From: Myceligenerans pegani
GTDB taxonomy: Bacteria > Actinomycetota > Actinomycetes > Actinomycetales > Cellulomonadaceae
Assembly (NCBI RefSeq): GCF_014892515.1
Contig: NZ_JADBGR010000046.1
Location: 62,001-126,000, forward strand
Reading direction: 5' to 3'
DNA: 64,000 nt
Both the position numbers and the translations under genes were made by a program. The notes below the pieces were generated by a model, which worked only from the letters and a program-made list of their open reading frames with translations, made no database searches and was not told the DNA's origin. Within the stretch, counting starts at the first letter, position 1. Each line of letters starts with the position of its first letter. Below, one piece after another: positions 43,172 through 54,343 of this stretch.

Positions 43172-44812
43172 TCAGTGGGCGAAGTGCCGCGTCCCCGTGA
43201 GGTACATCGTGATCCCGGCGGCGCGCGCCGCCTCGACGACCTCCTCGTCGCGGATCGACCCGCCCGGCTGCACCACGGCCCGCACACCGGCGTCGATCAG
43301 CACCTGGAGCCCGTCGGCGAACGGGAAGAACGCGTCCGACGCCGCGACGGCGCCCCGCGCCCGCTCCTCGCCGTCGGCCAGGCTGTTCGCCCGCTCGACC
43401 GACAGACGACACGAGTCCACGCGGTTCACCTGGCCCATGCCGATGCCGACGGCGGCCCCGTCCTTGGCCAGCAGGATCGCGTTCGACTTGGCGGCACGCA
43501 CGGCCTTCCACGCGAACGCGAGATCGGCGAGCACCTCGGGTGACGCGGCCTCGCCGGTCGCCAGGGTCCAGCCCTCCGGGGAGTCGCCCGGTGCCTGGAA
43601 CCGGTCCACCGCCTGCAGGAGCAGACCCCCGGAGATCGGCCTCGTCTCGACGGCGCCGGACGGCGCCTCGGGCACCACGAGCAGCCGGATGTTCTTCTTG
43701 GCCCGCAGGATCTCCAGCGCCTCGGGCTCGAAGCCCGGTGCCACGACCACCTCGGTGAAGACCGGGGCGATCTGCCGGGCCGCGTCCGCCGTGATGACGC
43801 CGTTGGCCGCGATCACCCCGCCGTAGGCGCTGACCGGGTCGGTCGCGTGCGCCTTCGCGTGCGCGTCCGCGATGTCGGCGCCGGCGGCGATGCCGCACGG
43901 GTTGGCGTGCTTGATGATGGCGACCGCCGGACCCGCGTGGTCCCAGGCAGCCCGCCACGCGGCGTCGGCATCGACGTAGTTGTTGTAGCTCATGGCCTTG
44001 CCGTGCAGCTGCTCGGCCTGGGCGAGACCCGTGCCGCCGTCGCCGCGCGCGTACAGGGCGGCACGCTGGTGCGGGTTCTCACCGTAACGGAGCACGTTCG
44101 CGCGCTCCCAGGTGCCGCCGACCCATGCCGGGAATCCGGTCGACACGGGGCCGTCCGCACCCTCCACGACGTCCGTCGGGGAGACGGCCGACCCCATCCA
44201 GGAGGCGACCGCGACGTCGTACGTCGCCGTGTGCGCGAACGCCGCGGCGGCGAGCGCCTTGCGCTGGGCGAAGGTGAAGCCGCCAGCGGCGACCGCGGCG
44301 GCGACGTCGTCGTACCGGGACGGGTCGACGACCACGGCGACGCTCGGGTGGTTCTTCGCCGCCGCGCGGACCATGGACGGCCCGCCGATGTCGATCTGCT
44401 CGACGACGGCGTCCGGTTCCGCTCCCGAGGCCACCGTCTCCGCGAACGGGTAGAGGTTCACGACGACGAGCTCGAACGGCGCGATGTCGAGGTCCGCGAT
44501 TTGGTCGAGGTGGTCCTGCTTGCGGGTGTCGGCGAGGATGCCGGCGTGCACCCGCGGGTGCAGTGTCTTCACGCGGCCCTCGAGGCACTCGGGGAAGCCG
44601 GTGAGTTCCTCGACGCGCGTGACGGGGACGCCGGCGTCGGCGATCCGCACCGCCGTCGAGCCGGTCGAGACGAGTTCGACGCCCGCGGCGTGCAGTGCGC
44701 CGGCGAGTTCGACGAGGCCGGTCTTGTCGTACACGCTCAGCAGCGCCCGGCGGACCGGGCGCTGCGAGTCGTCGGCGAGCTGGACGTCGGGGCTGGTGGG
44801 GGCGCCGGACAT
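43172..44812 (-). CDS. purH: Bifunctional AICAR transformylase / IMP cyclohydrolase
   Basis: This 546-residue enzyme makes the last two steps of IMP synthesis. The cyclohydrolase (MGS-like) domain fills residues 20-215 with [40 protein letters not shown] and VVVNLYPF. The transformylase domain follows, with [26 protein letters not shown] and the catalytic Lys-His of [11 protein letters not shown] near residue 325, then [11 protein letters not shown] and late [11 protein letters not shown] and [10 protein letters not shown]. The start at 44812 follows GAGGAGACC. It normally follows purN directly; here a BCCT transporter gene lies between. Confidence 0.97.
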   Translation of the reverse strand: MSGAPTSPDVQLADDSQRPVRRALLSVYDKTGLVELAGALHAAGVELVSTGSTAVRIADAGVPVTRVEELTGFPECLEGRVKTLHPRVHAGILADTRKQDHLDQIADLDIAPFELVVVNLYPFAETVASGAEPDAVVEQIDIGGPSMVRAAAKNHPSVAVVVDPSRYDDVAAAVAAGGFTFAQRKALAAAAFAHTATYDVAVASWMGSAVSPTDVVEGADGPVSTGFPAWVGGTWERANVLRYGENPHQRAALYARGDGGTGLAQAEQLHGKAMSYNNYVDADAAWRAAWDHAGPAVAIIKHANPCGIAAGADIADAHAKAHATDPVSAYGGVIAANGVITADAARQIAPVFTEVVVAPGFEPEALEILRAKKNIRLLVVPEAPSGAVETRPISGGLLLQAVDRFQAPGDSPEGWTLATGEAASPEVLADLAFAWKAVRAAKSNAILLAKDGAAVGIGMGQVNRVDSCRLSVERANSLADGEERARGAVAASDAFFPFADGLQVLIDAGVRAVVQPGGSIRDEEVVEAARAAGITMYLTGTRHFAH

Positions 44813-44952
44813 GGCGGGTCTCCTCAATCTGGGTGCGGCGGGTCGCGGGACAACCCTGGCACCCAGGCGGGCGGCGCGCACGGCGGGCTCGACGCCCGCT
44901 CGTCGCGGGCGGCTCGGCCGCTCCCCGGTGGTGCCCCACCCTCGCCAGTCAC

Positions 44953-44993
44953 GGCCGGCCCCCAGTCTAGCGGCGCTCGGCCGGGGGCCGGCC
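44953..44993 (-). terminator. Terminator of the BCCT transporter gene
   Basis: GGCCGGCCCCC (44953-44963) and GGGGGCCGGCC (44983-44993) form an 11-bp G-C stem with a 19-base loop, 16 bases past the transporter stop codon. It separates this gene from purH. Confidence 0.75.
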
Positions 44994-45008
44994 GGGTGGG
45001 CGGGCGGG

Positions 45009-46727
45009 TTACCTGCCCTTGCTTCTGCCCCTGACCCGCGCCCGGGCCTTGCCGCCGTTCTCCAGGTCGTAGATGTCCTGCGCGATCTGGCCGGCGAACC
45101 AGCGGCGCTGCTCGCGCTCGCGGAGCTTGTTCTCCCGCAGGAGCGCCCGCGCCGTGGCGACGCACATCATCAGCATCACGATGCTGAACGGCAGGGCGAG
45201 CAGGATCGCCATGGTCTGCAGGGCCCCGAGCGGACTCACGTCGAGTCCGGCCTCCGCGGCGCGGAGCCCCACCCAGAGCAGGACGGCGGCGATCGCGCCC
45301 TCCATCGCGGCCCAGAAGGCGCGGCTCCACACCGGCGGGTTCGGGTCGCCGCCGGAGCCGAGCATGTCGACCACGAACGAGCCGGAGTCGGAGCTCGTGA
45401 CGAAGAAGATCACGATGAGGACGACGGCGACGACGCTCGTCACCGCGGAGAGCGGGAACCCGTCGAGGAGCTGGAACAGGGCCGTGTTGGAGTTCACCGC
45501 GCCCTCGGCGTCCACCAGGCCGCCCTCGCCGAACAGCTCGCGGTACAGGCCGCTGCCGCCCAGCACGGAGAACCACAGGAACGTGACGATGGTCGGCACG
45601 AGCAGCACGCCGAACACGAACTCGCGGACGGTGCGCCCCTTGGAGATGCGCGCGATGAACACGCCGACGAAGGGCGCCCAGCTCATCCACCAGCCCCAGT
45701 AGTAGGTGGTCCAGCCGCCGAGCCACTCCTTGCCGCCCTCGGTGAACGGGCGGGCGTTGAAGGTCAGCGCGAAGAAGTTCGTCAGGTACGAACCGATCTG
45801 CGTCATGAAGTCGCTGAGGATGAAGACCGTGGGCCCGACCACCAGGATGAAGACCACGAGCGCGATCGCCAGGCCCATGTTGATGTTCGACAGCCACTTG
45901 ATGCCCTTGTCCACGCCGGTCACGACGGAGACGAGCGCGATCGCGGTGATGACGATGATCAGGCCGATGAGCAGCCAGGTGGCCGGGTTGCCGGCCTCGT
46001 CCAGCTCGACGACGCCGAGGTAGCCGAGGCCCGCGCCGATCTGGCTGACGCCGATGCCGAGCGACGTCGCGACGCCGAAGAGCGTGCCGAGGATGGCCAC
46101 GACGTCGATGACGTCGCCCCAGAAGCCGCGGATCCGGTTGCCGAGCAGCGGATACAGCGCCCAGCGGATCGAGATCGGGTTGCCCCGGCGGTGCACGGAG
46201 TACGCGATGGCCAGGCCGACCACGACGTAGATGGCCCAGGCGTGCAGGCCCCAGTGCAGGAACGTGACGTTCATGGCGGACTTCGCCGCCAGGGCGGCGG
46301 TGGCTCCGGCCTCACCCGGGGGCACGGCCCCGTAGTGGCTCAGCGGCTCGGCGACGCCCCAGTAGACGAGGCCGATACCCATGCCGGCCGCGAAGAGCAT
46401 CGCGAACCAGGAACCGAGCGTGAAGTCGGGCTCGTCGTCGGTGTCCTTGGCGAGCACGATGGAGCCCATCGGCGACACGGCCAGCCAGATCGAGAAGAAG
46501 ACGAAGAACGCGACGACCCCGATGTACCACCAGCCGAGCTCCGTGACGACGCTCGTGTTCGCCACGCTGATCCAGCTGCCCATCCACTCGGGGAAGACTG
46601 CCGTGGCCAGCACGAACAGCACCAGCAACCCGGCCGCTGGATAGAAGACCCGCGGCGCCGGGATCAATCTCCTCCGCTCGGGGACCTCCTGCTCGTCGGA
46701 TGCGGGCACCTGCTGGTCGACAGCCAT
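45009..46727 (-). CDS. BCCT-family (betaine/carnitine/choline) transporter
   Basis: This 572-residue membrane protein has twelve predicted helices. The family hallmarks are clear: [18 protein letters not shown] near residue 115 and the signature [17 protein letters not shown] followed by [14 protein letters not shown] near residue 345. Such transporters use sodium or proton gradients to bring in glycine betaine or choline, often for osmoprotection. The hydrophilic C-terminal tail of about 50 basic residues is like the osmosensing tail of BetP. The start at 46727 follows AGGAAAGG. It splits purN from purH, has its own terminator, and a TCTTGATCAAGA palindrome lies about 100 bases upstream. Confidence 0.94.
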   Translation of the reverse strand: MAVDQQVPASDEQEVPERRRLIPAPRVFYPAAGLLVLFVLATAVFPEWMGSWISVANTSVVTELGWWYIGVVAFFVFFSIWLAVSPMGSIVLAKDTDDEPDFTLGSWFAMLFAAGMGIGLVYWGVAEPLSHYGAVPPGEAGATAALAAKSAMNVTFLHWGLHAWAIYVVVGLAIAYSVHRRGNPISIRWALYPLLGNRIRGFWGDVIDVVAILGTLFGVATSLGIGVSQIGAGLGYLGVVELDEAGNPATWLLIGLIIVITAIALVSVVTGVDKGIKWLSNINMGLAIALVVFILVVGPTVFILSDFMTQIGSYLTNFFALTFNARPFTEGGKEWLGGWTTYYWGWWMSWAPFVGVFIARISKGRTVREFVFGVLLVPTIVTFLWFSVLGGSGLYRELFGEGGLVDAEGAVNSNTALFQLLDGFPLSAVTSVVAVVLIVIFFVTSSDSGSFVVDMLGSGGDPNPPVWSRAFWAAMEGAIAAVLLWVGLRAAEAGLDVSPLGALQTMAILLALPFSIVMLMMCVATARALLRENKLREREQRRWFAGQIAQDIYDLENGGKARARVRGRSKGR

Positions 46728-46826
46728 ACGACCTTTCCTTGCTCTCGGAAGCACTCTGAACGATCGGTTCTTCACGCTAACGAGAACTTTCGCTCCCACG
46801 GGTCCATCACCCGGCGCCCGAGGCAA

Positions 46827-46838
46827 TCTTGATCAAGA
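46827..46838 (-). promoter_or_regulatory. TCTTGATCAAGA palindrome upstream of the BCCT gene
   Basis: A perfect 12-bp palindrome made of the same TCTTGA/TCAAGA half-sites as the icd and sucC sites, but with no spacer. It lies between purN and the transporter gene. Confidence 0.45.
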
Positions 46839-46892
46839 CGTGACCCGGAACGAGCAATGAACAGGTACGAGTGGGTCCAGGGACCCAGAGGG

Positions 46893-47537
46893 CTAGCCCC
46901 CGATCGTCGCATGCCTCCCGGCGACGTACAGCCCTTCACGCGCGATCCGCCCCACGGTCTCGACCAGGAGCGCGCGCTCGGCGACCTTGATGCGCTCGTG
47001 CAGGGTGGGCTCGTCGTCGCCGTCGTGCACCGGAACGGCGGCCTGCGCGAGGATCGAGCCGGTGTCGACGCCGTCGTCCACGAGGTGCACCGTGCAGCCG
47101 GTGATCCGGACGCCGTGCGCGAGCGCGTCGCGCACGCCGTGCGCGCCGGGAAACGACGGCAGCAGCGCCGGGTGCGTGTTGACGACCCGCCCCTCGAACC
47201 GGCGCAGGAACTCCGGCGCGAGGATGCGCATGAATCCTGCCAGTACCACCCAGTCCGGCCGGAAGACCCGCACGGCCTCGGCCATTCCCTCGTTCCACGC
47301 GGCGCGGTCGTCGAAGTCCTTCATGGCCACGACGGCGGTGGGGACCCCCGCGTCGCGCGCCAGGTCGAGCGCCCCGGCGTCGGGCCGGTCCGTGACCACG
47401 CCGACCACGCGGGCCCCGTAGGCCGGATAGCCGTGCGCCGCGAGCAGCGCGGCGAGGTTGGATCCCCCGCCCGAGGCGAGGACGACGAGACGCGAGGCGG
47501 AGCTGGAGTCGATCGCGTGGCCGGACGGAGTGTGCAC
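46893..47537 (-). CDS. purN: Phosphoribosylglycinamide formyltransferase
   Basis: This 214-residue enzyme transfers a formyl group from 10-formyltetrahydrofolate to GAR, the third step of purine synthesis. Visible landmarks are LVVLASGGGSNLAALL (residues 17-32), GFMRILAPEFL, and the catalytic Asn-His in NTHPALLPSFPGAHG with the Asp in HLVDDGVDTGSILAQ. It begins with GTG, and a TAGGCT -10 six bases upstream suggests a leaderless message. It lies between two genes unrelated to purines, a membrane protein and the BCCT transporter, instead of its usual place beside purH. Confidence 0.96.
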   Translation of the reverse strand: MHTPSGHAIDSSSASRLVVLASGGGSNLAALLAAHGYPAYGARVVGVVTDRPDAGALDLARDAGVPTAVVAMKDFDDRAAWNEGMAEAVRVFRPDWVVLAGFMRILAPEFLRRFEGRVVNTHPALLPSFPGAHGVRDALAHGVRITGCTVHLVDDGVDTGSILAQAAVPVHDGDDEPTLHERIKVAERALLVETVGRIAREGLYVAGRHATIGG

Positions 47538-47543
47538 CCGCTC

Positions 47544-47549
47544 AGCCTA
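47544..47549 (-). promoter_or_regulatory. -10 element of purN
   Basis: Minus-strand TAGGCT ends six bases before the GTG at 47537, and no Shine-Dalgarno is present. purN therefore seems to have its own promoter. Confidence 0.5.
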
Positions 47550-47580
47550 CGTGGGGACGGCGCCGTCGATCCCCCGCGCC

Positions 47581-48975
47581 TCAGCCCGCCCGCCACACGC
47601 TCAGGGTCGCGCGGCCCCCGCTGACGCCGTCGACGCCGATCCCGACCTTGTCGTTGAGCACCAGCTCGCCCCGGCGCCCGCTGCTCCACGCCGCGTACCC
47701 GTCGCCGGACACGATGCTCCCACCGGTGGTCGAGTACGACCGGATCAGCCCGCCCAGCTGCATGGTGGCCGTTCCGCCGTCGACCGTGACCAGGATCTCG
47801 TACGGCCCGCCGGGCCCGCCGATCGGGATCAGGGTTCCCGACGCCACGCGCACCTGGCATCGCGCGTCCCCGCACGCGGCGAGGTTCGACCCGTCGGCCG
47901 GATCGTCGGCGCGGGCGACGGCCCTGTCCCGGGCACGCTCGTGCTCGGCCGCCCGCGCCGCGTTCTCCCGCACCGTGTCGATGATTCCGGCGATCCGGTC
48001 GCGCGTCCGCCGCGCCCGCTCGGCGGCGGACTCGTCGGCGTGGTTCTCGAGGTACTCGTCGTACAACGAGCGCGCGTCCCGCAAGGGCTCGAGGTCGACG
48101 GGCGACTCCCCACCGGCGAGCGCGCCGACCTCGGCCATCGACTCGACGTGGGCGAGGGTGTCGATGCCAACCGTCTCGTCCGCGCAAGCCAGGAGCCACT
48201 CGTCGCGCACGTCTTCTGTCGCGGCGACCGGTTCGGCGAGCTCTGGGTGAGTCCATTCACGATCGAGCAGGTCCAGGTGCTCGTCACGAGTCGTGCAATA
48301 GCTGGAGTCGATGTTCGTCCTGTCGTAGCGGGCGTTCTCCGCCGAGAAGCGTTCGAGATACGCCTCCATCACGCCGCGGACGCTCTCCGACTCCTCCGGG
48401 CTCTCCTCGAGCGTCGTCGTCAGCAGCTCGAAGGCTTCCTCCGGCGTGCCCTGGAGGAAGTAGTCGTCCGGGATGTAGTCGCTCTCGTCACGCAGGAGGA
48501 GCATGTCCGCGCGGACGACGGCGGCGTGCGCCCACCGTGCATCCGCACGCGCGACATACTTCTCGAGTATCTCCGGGTCGAACGTGTCCTGGCCGACGGT
48601 CGCGTCGAGGAGCACCGCGCACGCGTGGCGGTCCTGTCGCGAGGAGTCCACCAGGTCGCCGGCGACGAGGCCAGGCAGCGACTCCAGCTCGTCCAGCGCC
48701 GCGACGGCGCCGGCGCAGTCCCCGTCCGTGTGCCGGGTCTCGGCTTCGTCGACCAGCCGGGACGCCTCGACTCGCACGGACACGAGGACGACGCCGGCGG
48801 CGGCCAGCATCACCGCGGCGGCCACGGTCACCACGATCCGCCGGCGCCGGGCCAGGAAGCGCCTCGCACCCCACCCCCGCCGCGGGTCGACCGGGCCGGT
48901 GAGGTTCTCGGGGGCCGTCGGCCTCGCCGGGTCCGTCGGACCGTCAGAGGGCGGCGTCACCTGCTCGTTCGTCAT
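47581..48975 (-). CDS. Single-pass membrane protein, paralogue B (GDC-type N-terminal region)
   Basis: No named family is recognised. This 464-residue protein has a Pro/Thr-rich cytoplasmic start, a basic patch (RRFLARRRR) and one transmembrane helix near residues 46-66. The outer helical part shares motifs with the protein at 38618-39910: GDCAGAVAALDEL near residue 85, EWTHPELAEPVAATEDVRDE, LLACADE and LYDEYLENHADESAAERARR. The last 110 residues are a different, Gly-rich beta-type domain (IPIGGPGGPYEILVTVDGG, MQLGGLIRSYSTTGG). It overlaps the end of the DUF6350 gene by about 30 bases, which suggests coupling. The ATG at 48975 is chosen; a GTG at 48990 is possible. Confidence 0.7.
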   Translation of the reverse strand: MTNEQVTPPSDGPTDPARPTAPENLTGPVDPRRGWGARRFLARRRRIVVTVAAAVMLAAAGVVLVSVRVEASRLVDEAETRHTDGDCAGAVAALDELESLPGLVAGDLVDSSRQDRHACAVLLDATVGQDTFDPEILEKYVARADARWAHAAVVRADMLLLRDESDYIPDDYFLQGTPEEAFELLTTTLEESPEESESVRGVMEAYLERFSAENARYDRTNIDSSYCTTRDEHLDLLDREWTHPELAEPVAATEDVRDEWLLACADETVGIDTLAHVESMAEVGALAGGESPVDLEPLRDARSLYDEYLENHADESAAERARRTRDRIAGIIDTVRENAARAAEHERARDRAVARADDPADGSNLAACGDARCQVRVASGTLIPIGGPGGPYEILVTVDGGTATMQLGGLIRSYSTTGGSIVSGDGYAAWSSGRRGELVLNDKVGIGVDGVSGGRATLSVWRAG

Positions 48976-50371
48976 GCGGCAAGTCGACACCGGGCTCGCC
49001 GGGAGCCCTCCCGGCGTCGGCGAGCCGGTTCCGGAGATGCTGGTTCCGGAGATGCGCCGGCAGCACGACCGACGCCGCGCCCACCAGCAGCTCGCCCGCG
49101 ATCAGCAGGGCGACGAACCACGGCGTCGCGCCGACGTCGGACAGCCGCTCCGCGCCCACGGCGCCCGACGCCGCTGCCTGCAGCACCCCTACCAACAGCC
49201 CGGCCGTCCCGGCGAGGCCACCGAGCACCAGCGCGACGTCGGACCACCGCAGCAGGCCGGGCTCCAGGCGCCGCCACGCGAACCACCCCGCCGCCGCGCC
49301 GCATGCCACCACGACGAGCGGTGCCGCCCAGCCGAAGCCTCCGGTCCAGTCCTGGCCGGGCAGTGCGGCGAGCAGCGGTACCGCGGGCAGCGGCCCCGAG
49401 TCCGCGCCGAACGGCGTGAAGCCCGTTCCGGTCCCGACGGCGAAACCCGGACCGCCGAGCCAGGCCATCGCCCACAGCACCAGATCGGGCAGCAGCGCGA
49501 GCTGCGCGACCGCGAGCACGATCCCGCCGGCCCACCCGGGATCGAGCGCCCGGATGATGTCCGACGACGTCGCGCGGCCGGCCACCGCCCACACGCCCAC
49601 CAGGACCGCGGCGGCGCCGGTGAGCAGGCCCATGGCCACCAGTCCGGCCCGCGCACCGAGCCGCAGCGTGGGCGGGCACCAGCCGCGGACGAGGCGGTTG
49701 AGGCGGTCCCCGAGCTCGGCCGGGGTCGGGGCGCCGCCGCGGGCGAGCGTCCCCAGACCGAATCCGAGACCACCGACCAGCGCGCCCGCCACAGGAGCCG
49801 CCAGGACGGACCACGCGGTGACGCTCGGGACGGCCACCGCGACCGCCGTCGTCCCCGCGGCGTAGCAGCCCGTCGCGACCACCCACGTGCGCGGGGTCGC
49901 CCGGGCGGCGTGACGTGCGGTGACGTAGCAGGAGAAGAGCGCGAGCACGGTGAGGCCGAGCGGGACGAGCGTGAGCGTCGCGCCCGACGCCGTCACCGGC
50001 ACGCCGTGCCCCAGCAGCCAGATCCCCGAGGCGACCTCGACCGGCGTGCGCCAGTTCTGACCGCCCTCGCCGTCGGCTCCCGGCGCCGGCCCGGCGCCGG
50101 ACGCCGCGGCGGCGAGGTACGCGACGAGCGCGGGGAGCACGATCATGGCGAGCGACAGGCCGGCGGCCTGGACGGCGGCGAGAAGTCCGGAGAGCGCGTC
50201 CGCGACGGGCCCGGCGAGCGGGGAGGCGGGGGCGTCGTCGGCGTCGACGGTGCGGGCGGCTCGGCGTGAGCGGTCGCCGGAGCCGTCGCCGGAACGGGGC
50301 CTGGCGTCCGGGCGCGGCCGGGAGGCGGGACGGGACCGGGACGTGGGACGACCCCGGGTTGGTGCACTCAC
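48944..50371 (-). CDS. DUF6350 (PerM-like) multi-pass membrane protein
   Basis: This 475-residue protein has an Arg/Ser/Pro-rich start of about 45 residues, then about nine hydrophobic helices, for example GLSLAMIVLPALVAYLAAAAS and LAAPVAGALVGGLGFGLGTL. A conserved stretch of the family reads WSVLAAPVAGALVG and, later, TGFTPFGADSGPLPAVPLLAALPG. DUF6350 genes in actinobacteria are typically found between sucD and purN, as here apart from one added gene, and related mycobacterial PerM proteins support cell division under low magnesium (from memory). The GTG at 50371 is the best start; no clear Shine-Dalgarno is visible. Confidence 0.8.
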   Translation of the reverse strand: MSAPTRGRPTSRSRPASRPRPDARPRSGDGSGDRSRRAARTVDADDAPASPLAGPVADALSGLLAAVQAAGLSLAMIVLPALVAYLAAAASGAGPAPGADGEGGQNWRTPVEVASGIWLLGHGVPVTASGATLTLVPLGLTVLALFSCYVTARHAARATPRTWVVATGCYAAGTTAVAVAVPSVTAWSVLAAPVAGALVGGLGFGLGTLARGGAPTPAELGDRLNRLVRGWCPPTLRLGARAGLVAMGLLTGAAAVLVGVWAVAGRATSSDIIRALDPGWAGGIVLAVAQLALLPDLVLWAMAWLGGPGFAVGTGTGFTPFGADSGPLPAVPLLAALPGQDWTGGFGWAAPLVVVACGAAAGWFAWRRLEPGLLRWSDVALVLGGLAGTAGLLVGVLQAAASGAVGAERLSDVGATPWFVALLIAGELLVGAASVVLPAHLRNQHLRNRLADAGRAPGEPGVDLPHDERAGDAAL

Positions 50372-50490
50372 CCGGCCATACTCACTCGCCGCGGAGCGCG
50401 GCCGGGGCCAACCGACCCCGGCGCGTCGGGTGCCCTGCGCTGAGACGTCGGGCACACTCCGCCCGCAGCGCCCGAAACCAGACACCGGCC

Positions 50491-50513
50491 GGTCGGTCAC
50501 ACCGTGACCGACC
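50491..50513 (-). terminator. Terminator of sucCD
   Basis: GGTCGGTCAC and GTGACCGACC form a perfect 10-bp stem with a three-base loop, 22 bases past the sucD stop codon. Confidence 0.78.
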
Positions 50514-50534
50514 AGCGCGGCGTCCGGACCGGAC

Positions 50535-51431
<897 letters not shown>

Positions 51432-51470
51432 GTCAGTCAGTCTCTGCTCTCTGTGGCGTCGTCGCGGGGC

Positions 51471-52640
51471 TCAGGCGTTGGCCAGCTCGGCGGCCTTGTC
51501 GGCGCCGCCGTCCATGGTGTCGGCCAGGGTGACCAGCGGGTGGTTGCGCGTGGCGAGGATCTCGCGGCCCAGGTCCACGTTGTTGCCGTCGAGGCGCACC
51601 ACCAGCGGCTTGGTCGCGTGGTCGCCCAGCAGGTCCAGCGCGCCGACGATGCCCTTGGCCACCTCGTCGCAGGCGGTGATGCCGCCGAAGACGTTCACGA
51701 ACACGGCCTTGACCTGCTCGTCACCGAGGATGACGTCCAGGCCGTTGGCCATGACCTCGGCGTTCGCGCCGCCGCCGATGTCGAGGAAGTTCGCCGGCTT
51801 GACGTTGCCGTGCTTCTCGCCGGCGTAGGCGACGACGTCGAGCGTCGACATGACCAGGCCCGCGCCGTTACCGATGATGCCGACCTCGCCGTCGAGCTTG
51901 ACGTAGTTGAGGTTGTTCTCCTTGGCCTTGGCCTCGAGCGGGTCGGTCGCGGCCTTGTCCTCGAGCTCGGCGTGGTCGGGGTGGCGCACCTCCGACGCGT
52001 TCTCGTCGAGCGAGACCTTGCCGTCCAGCGCGACGATCGCGCCGTCCTCCGTCTTGACCAGCGGGTTCACCTCGACGAGGGTGGCATCCTCGTTCTTGAA
52101 CACCGTCCACAGCGTCTGGATGGTCTCGGCGACCTTGCCCTTGACGTCGTCGGCGAAGCCGGCGGCGTCCACGATCTCGGCGGCCTTGGCCTCGTCGATC
52201 CCGGTCAGCGGGTCGACGGCGATCCTGGCGAGCGCCTCGGGCCGCTCGACGGCGAGCTGCTCGATCTCCACGCCGCCCTCGACCGAGCACATGGCCAGGT
52301 AGTTGCGGTTCGCGCGGTCCAGCAGGATCGAGAAGTAGTACTCCTCCGCGATCTTCGCGCCCTGCGCGATCATCACGCGGTGGACCGTGTGGCCCTTGAT
52401 GTCCATGCCGAGGATCTCGGCGGCCTTGGCCTCCGCCTCCTCCGGCGAGTGGGCCAGCTTCACGCCGCCCGCCTTGCCCCGACCTCCGGTCTTCACCTGG
52501 GCCTTGACGACGACGGTACCCCCGCCGAGCTTCTCAGCGCCTTCGCGAGCTTCCTGCGGCGTCGTCGCGACGACACCGCCCAGCACGGGTACGCCGTGCT
52601 TCTCGAAGATGTCGCGCGCCTGGTATTCGAACAGGTCCAC
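51471..52640 (-). CDS. sucC: Succinyl-CoA synthetase beta subunit
   Basis: This 389-residue subunit binds the nucleotide through an ATP-grasp domain. It begins with the conserved [19 protein letters not shown], followed by [21 protein letters not shown] near residue 45 (split by the nucleotide loop), [12 protein letters not shown] near residue 195 and [31 protein letters not shown] and [18 protein letters not shown] mark the CoA-ligase domain. The GTG at 52640 is preferred because GAAGGACG lies 8 bases upstream and the family begins here; an ATG further upstream would add 40 unrelated residues. A palindrome about 150 bases upstream matches that of icd. Confidence 0.97.
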   Translation of the reverse strand: MDLFEYQARDIFEKHGVPVLGGVVATTPQEAREGAEKLGGGTVVVKAQVKTGGRGKAGGVKLAHSPEEAEAKAAEILGMDIKGHTVHRVMIAQGAKIAEEYYFSILLDRANRNYLAMCSVEGGVEIEQLAVERPEALARIAVDPLTGIDEAKAAEIVDAAGFADDVKGKVAETIQTLWTVFKNEDATLVEVNPLVKTEDGAIVALDGKVSLDENASEVRHPDHAELEDKAATDPLEAKAKENNLNYVKLDGEVGIIGNGAGLVMSTLDVVAYAGEKHGNVKPANFLDIGGGANAEVMANGLDVILGDEQVKAVFVNVFGGITACDEVAKGIVGALDLLGDHATKPLVVRLDGNNVDLGREILATRNHPLVTLADTMDGGADKAAELANA

Positions 52641-52790
52641 CCTGCTGCGTCCTTCCATCGGTCTCGCCCCCGCGCGCACTGCACGATCGCAGGGGCCTGC
52701 TAGGCAGATGTCCCTGGTCGAGTGGAAAACGCAGCGGATGACCGACGGCGTGTGCCTCACGGTCGAGGGCCGCTCGTCGATACCGGCCAG

Positions 52791-52808
52791 TGTCTCGACG
52801 TCAAGACA
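52791..52808 (-). promoter_or_regulatory. TGTCTTGACGTCGAGACA palindrome upstream of sucC
   Basis: Read on the minus strand, the 18-bp site has arms TGTCTTGA and TCGAGACA with a CG centre and one mismatch. It contains TTGACG, a plausible -35. It matches the site upstream of icd (TCTTGACATCAAGA). The start codon is about 150 bases away, so the leader would be long. Confidence 0.55.
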
Positions 52809-52871
52809 TCGCGTACAGCGTAGCCCTGTTGACGGCCTCGCATAAGTTCACGGTGTGGGAATCACGTCACA

Positions 52872-54218
52872 TCACGCGGAACCGCCGGACGCCAGGGCCG
52901 CCGCGAGCGTCGGGGCGAGCGGGAGCCGCGGGATCAGCGTGACCTGGAAGGCGTGGTAGAGGTCGGGCTTGCCCGGCCAGACCTTGGCCGACGGGCGGTT
53001 GTCCTCGTCGAGCTCGTGGTGCCACGAACCGCGGCGACGGTCGATGAGGTAGCGCTCGGCGTAGTCCCACCAGCGGGCGTACCACTCGGCGAACCGGTCC
53101 TCGCCGGTGCGCGCGTGCAGCGCGGCGGCCGTCCCGATCGCCTCCGCCAGCACCCAGTGCATACGCGTGCGGACCACGGGCACGCCGTCCCAGTCGGTGG
53201 TGTAGACGAACCCGTCGGCGCCGTCGGCGGCCCAGGCGTCCTCGACAGCGCGGTCGAACAACGCCGTCGCGGTCCGCACCAGCCCCTCGTCCGGCCCGGT
53301 CGCGGCCTCCAGGTGGAGGATCAGCCGCGCCCACTCCAGTCCGTGGCCCGGCGTGGCGCCGTACGGCTTGAACTTGTCGTCGGGGCGATCCCGGTTCAGG
53401 CCGAGGTCCGGGGTCCAGTCCCGCCCGAAGTGCTCGGGCAGCCGCCCGTCGTGGCTCTCGGCCAGGTCCGCCACGAACGCGACGGCCCGCGCGGCACGCT
53501 CCCGCCACACGGCCCCGTCCCCGTGGTCGAGGAGGCCGGCGACGGCGGACGTGGCGGGGTCCGCGGTGTGGTGGCCGGCCCCGTCGCGCTGTCCGGCACG
53601 GTGCCCGACGGCGGTTGTGGCAGGCTTCGCGGCGAGCGCATCCACCGCGTCGGCGACCGCGAGCATCGCCTCGACGGAGTGCATGGTCGCGTTCAGGCCG
53701 CGGTAGTCGTCGCAGTGCGTGAACGTGACGTCCCAGGTGTCGACGGGGCGGCCGGCGTCGTCGTCCCAGAACCTCTCGACGTAGACGCGCGTCGCCTCGG
53801 CGAGCAGTTCCGTACCGCCGGGGCGCCCGGCGAGCGCCGCCGAGGACGCCGCGAGCATGACGAAGGCGTGGTCGTAGCAGGACTTGCCGGCACCGGTGTG
53901 GGGTCTGCCGTCGGCGTCCAGGGCGCCGTACCAGCCGCCGTGCTCCGGATCCCGGAGAGGGCCGGTCAGCCCGGCCAGGGCCGCGTCGGCGGCCGGGCCG
54001 CATCCCGGGATCCCGAGCAGTGCGCCCAGGGAGTGGACGTGCACGGTCCGGCACGTGATCCAGGTCTGCACGCCGTGCGCGGGGTCCGGGACGCCGTCGT
54101 CGTCCAGGTACGCGGCGCCGCCGCCGGGGAGCGCGGCCCCGAGGCCGAAGGCGAGCAGGCGCCGGGACTCTGCGTCGAGCCAGGCGCGGTGAGAGGGCAG
54201 CTGTGTCCACGGTGTCAC
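52872..54218 (-). CDS. AGE-family sugar epimerase/isomerase
   Basis: This 448-residue protein is an (alpha/alpha)6-barrel of the N-acylglucosamine 2-epimerase/isomerase family, which also contains mannose isomerases and sulfoquinovose isomerases (YihS). The family pattern is seen in GVQTWITCRTVHVHSLGALLG, CYDHAFVMLAASSA, NATMHSVEAMLAVADA, FKPYGATPGHGLEWARLILHLE and, at the end, KVWPGKPDLYHAFQVTLIPRLP. Histidines in these stretches are the likely catalytic residues. The stretch WPGKPDLYHA is typical of the isomerase branch. It begins with GTG after a TAGGTT -10. It is divergent from an alpha-galactosidase gene, so a sugar released by that enzyme could be the substrate. Confidence 0.85.
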   Translation of the reverse strand: MTPWTQLPSHRAWLDAESRRLLAFGLGAALPGGGAAYLDDDGVPDPAHGVQTWITCRTVHVHSLGALLGIPGCGPAADAALAGLTGPLRDPEHGGWYGALDADGRPHTGAGKSCYDHAFVMLAASSAALAGRPGGTELLAEATRVYVERFWDDDAGRPVDTWDVTFTHCDDYRGLNATMHSVEAMLAVADAVDALAAKPATTAVGHRAGQRDGAGHHTADPATSAVAGLLDHGDGAVWRERAARAVAFVADLAESHDGRLPEHFGRDWTPDLGLNRDRPDDKFKPYGATPGHGLEWARLILHLEAATGPDEGLVRTATALFDRAVEDAWAADGADGFVYTTDWDGVPVVRTRMHWVLAEAIGTAAALHARTGEDRFAEWYARWWDYAERYLIDRRRGSWHHELDEDNRPSAKVWPGKPDLYHAFQVTLIPRLPLAPTLAAALASGGSA

Positions 54219-54224
54219 GGGCCG

Positions 54225-54230
54225 AACCTA
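54225..54230 (-). promoter_or_regulatory. -10 element of the AGE-family gene
   Basis: Minus-strand TAGGTT ends six bases before the GTG at 54218; the -35 region is not clear. Confidence 0.5.
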
Positions 54231-54343
54231 CTACGCCGGGCCTTACTGACGACAACGCTGTCACACTGTGGTCGCGGGAACGCGGCCGACGGGGCCCTGG
54301 TCAACGCCGACCCCGCTCACCGAACAGTGGTCACGGAGACACG

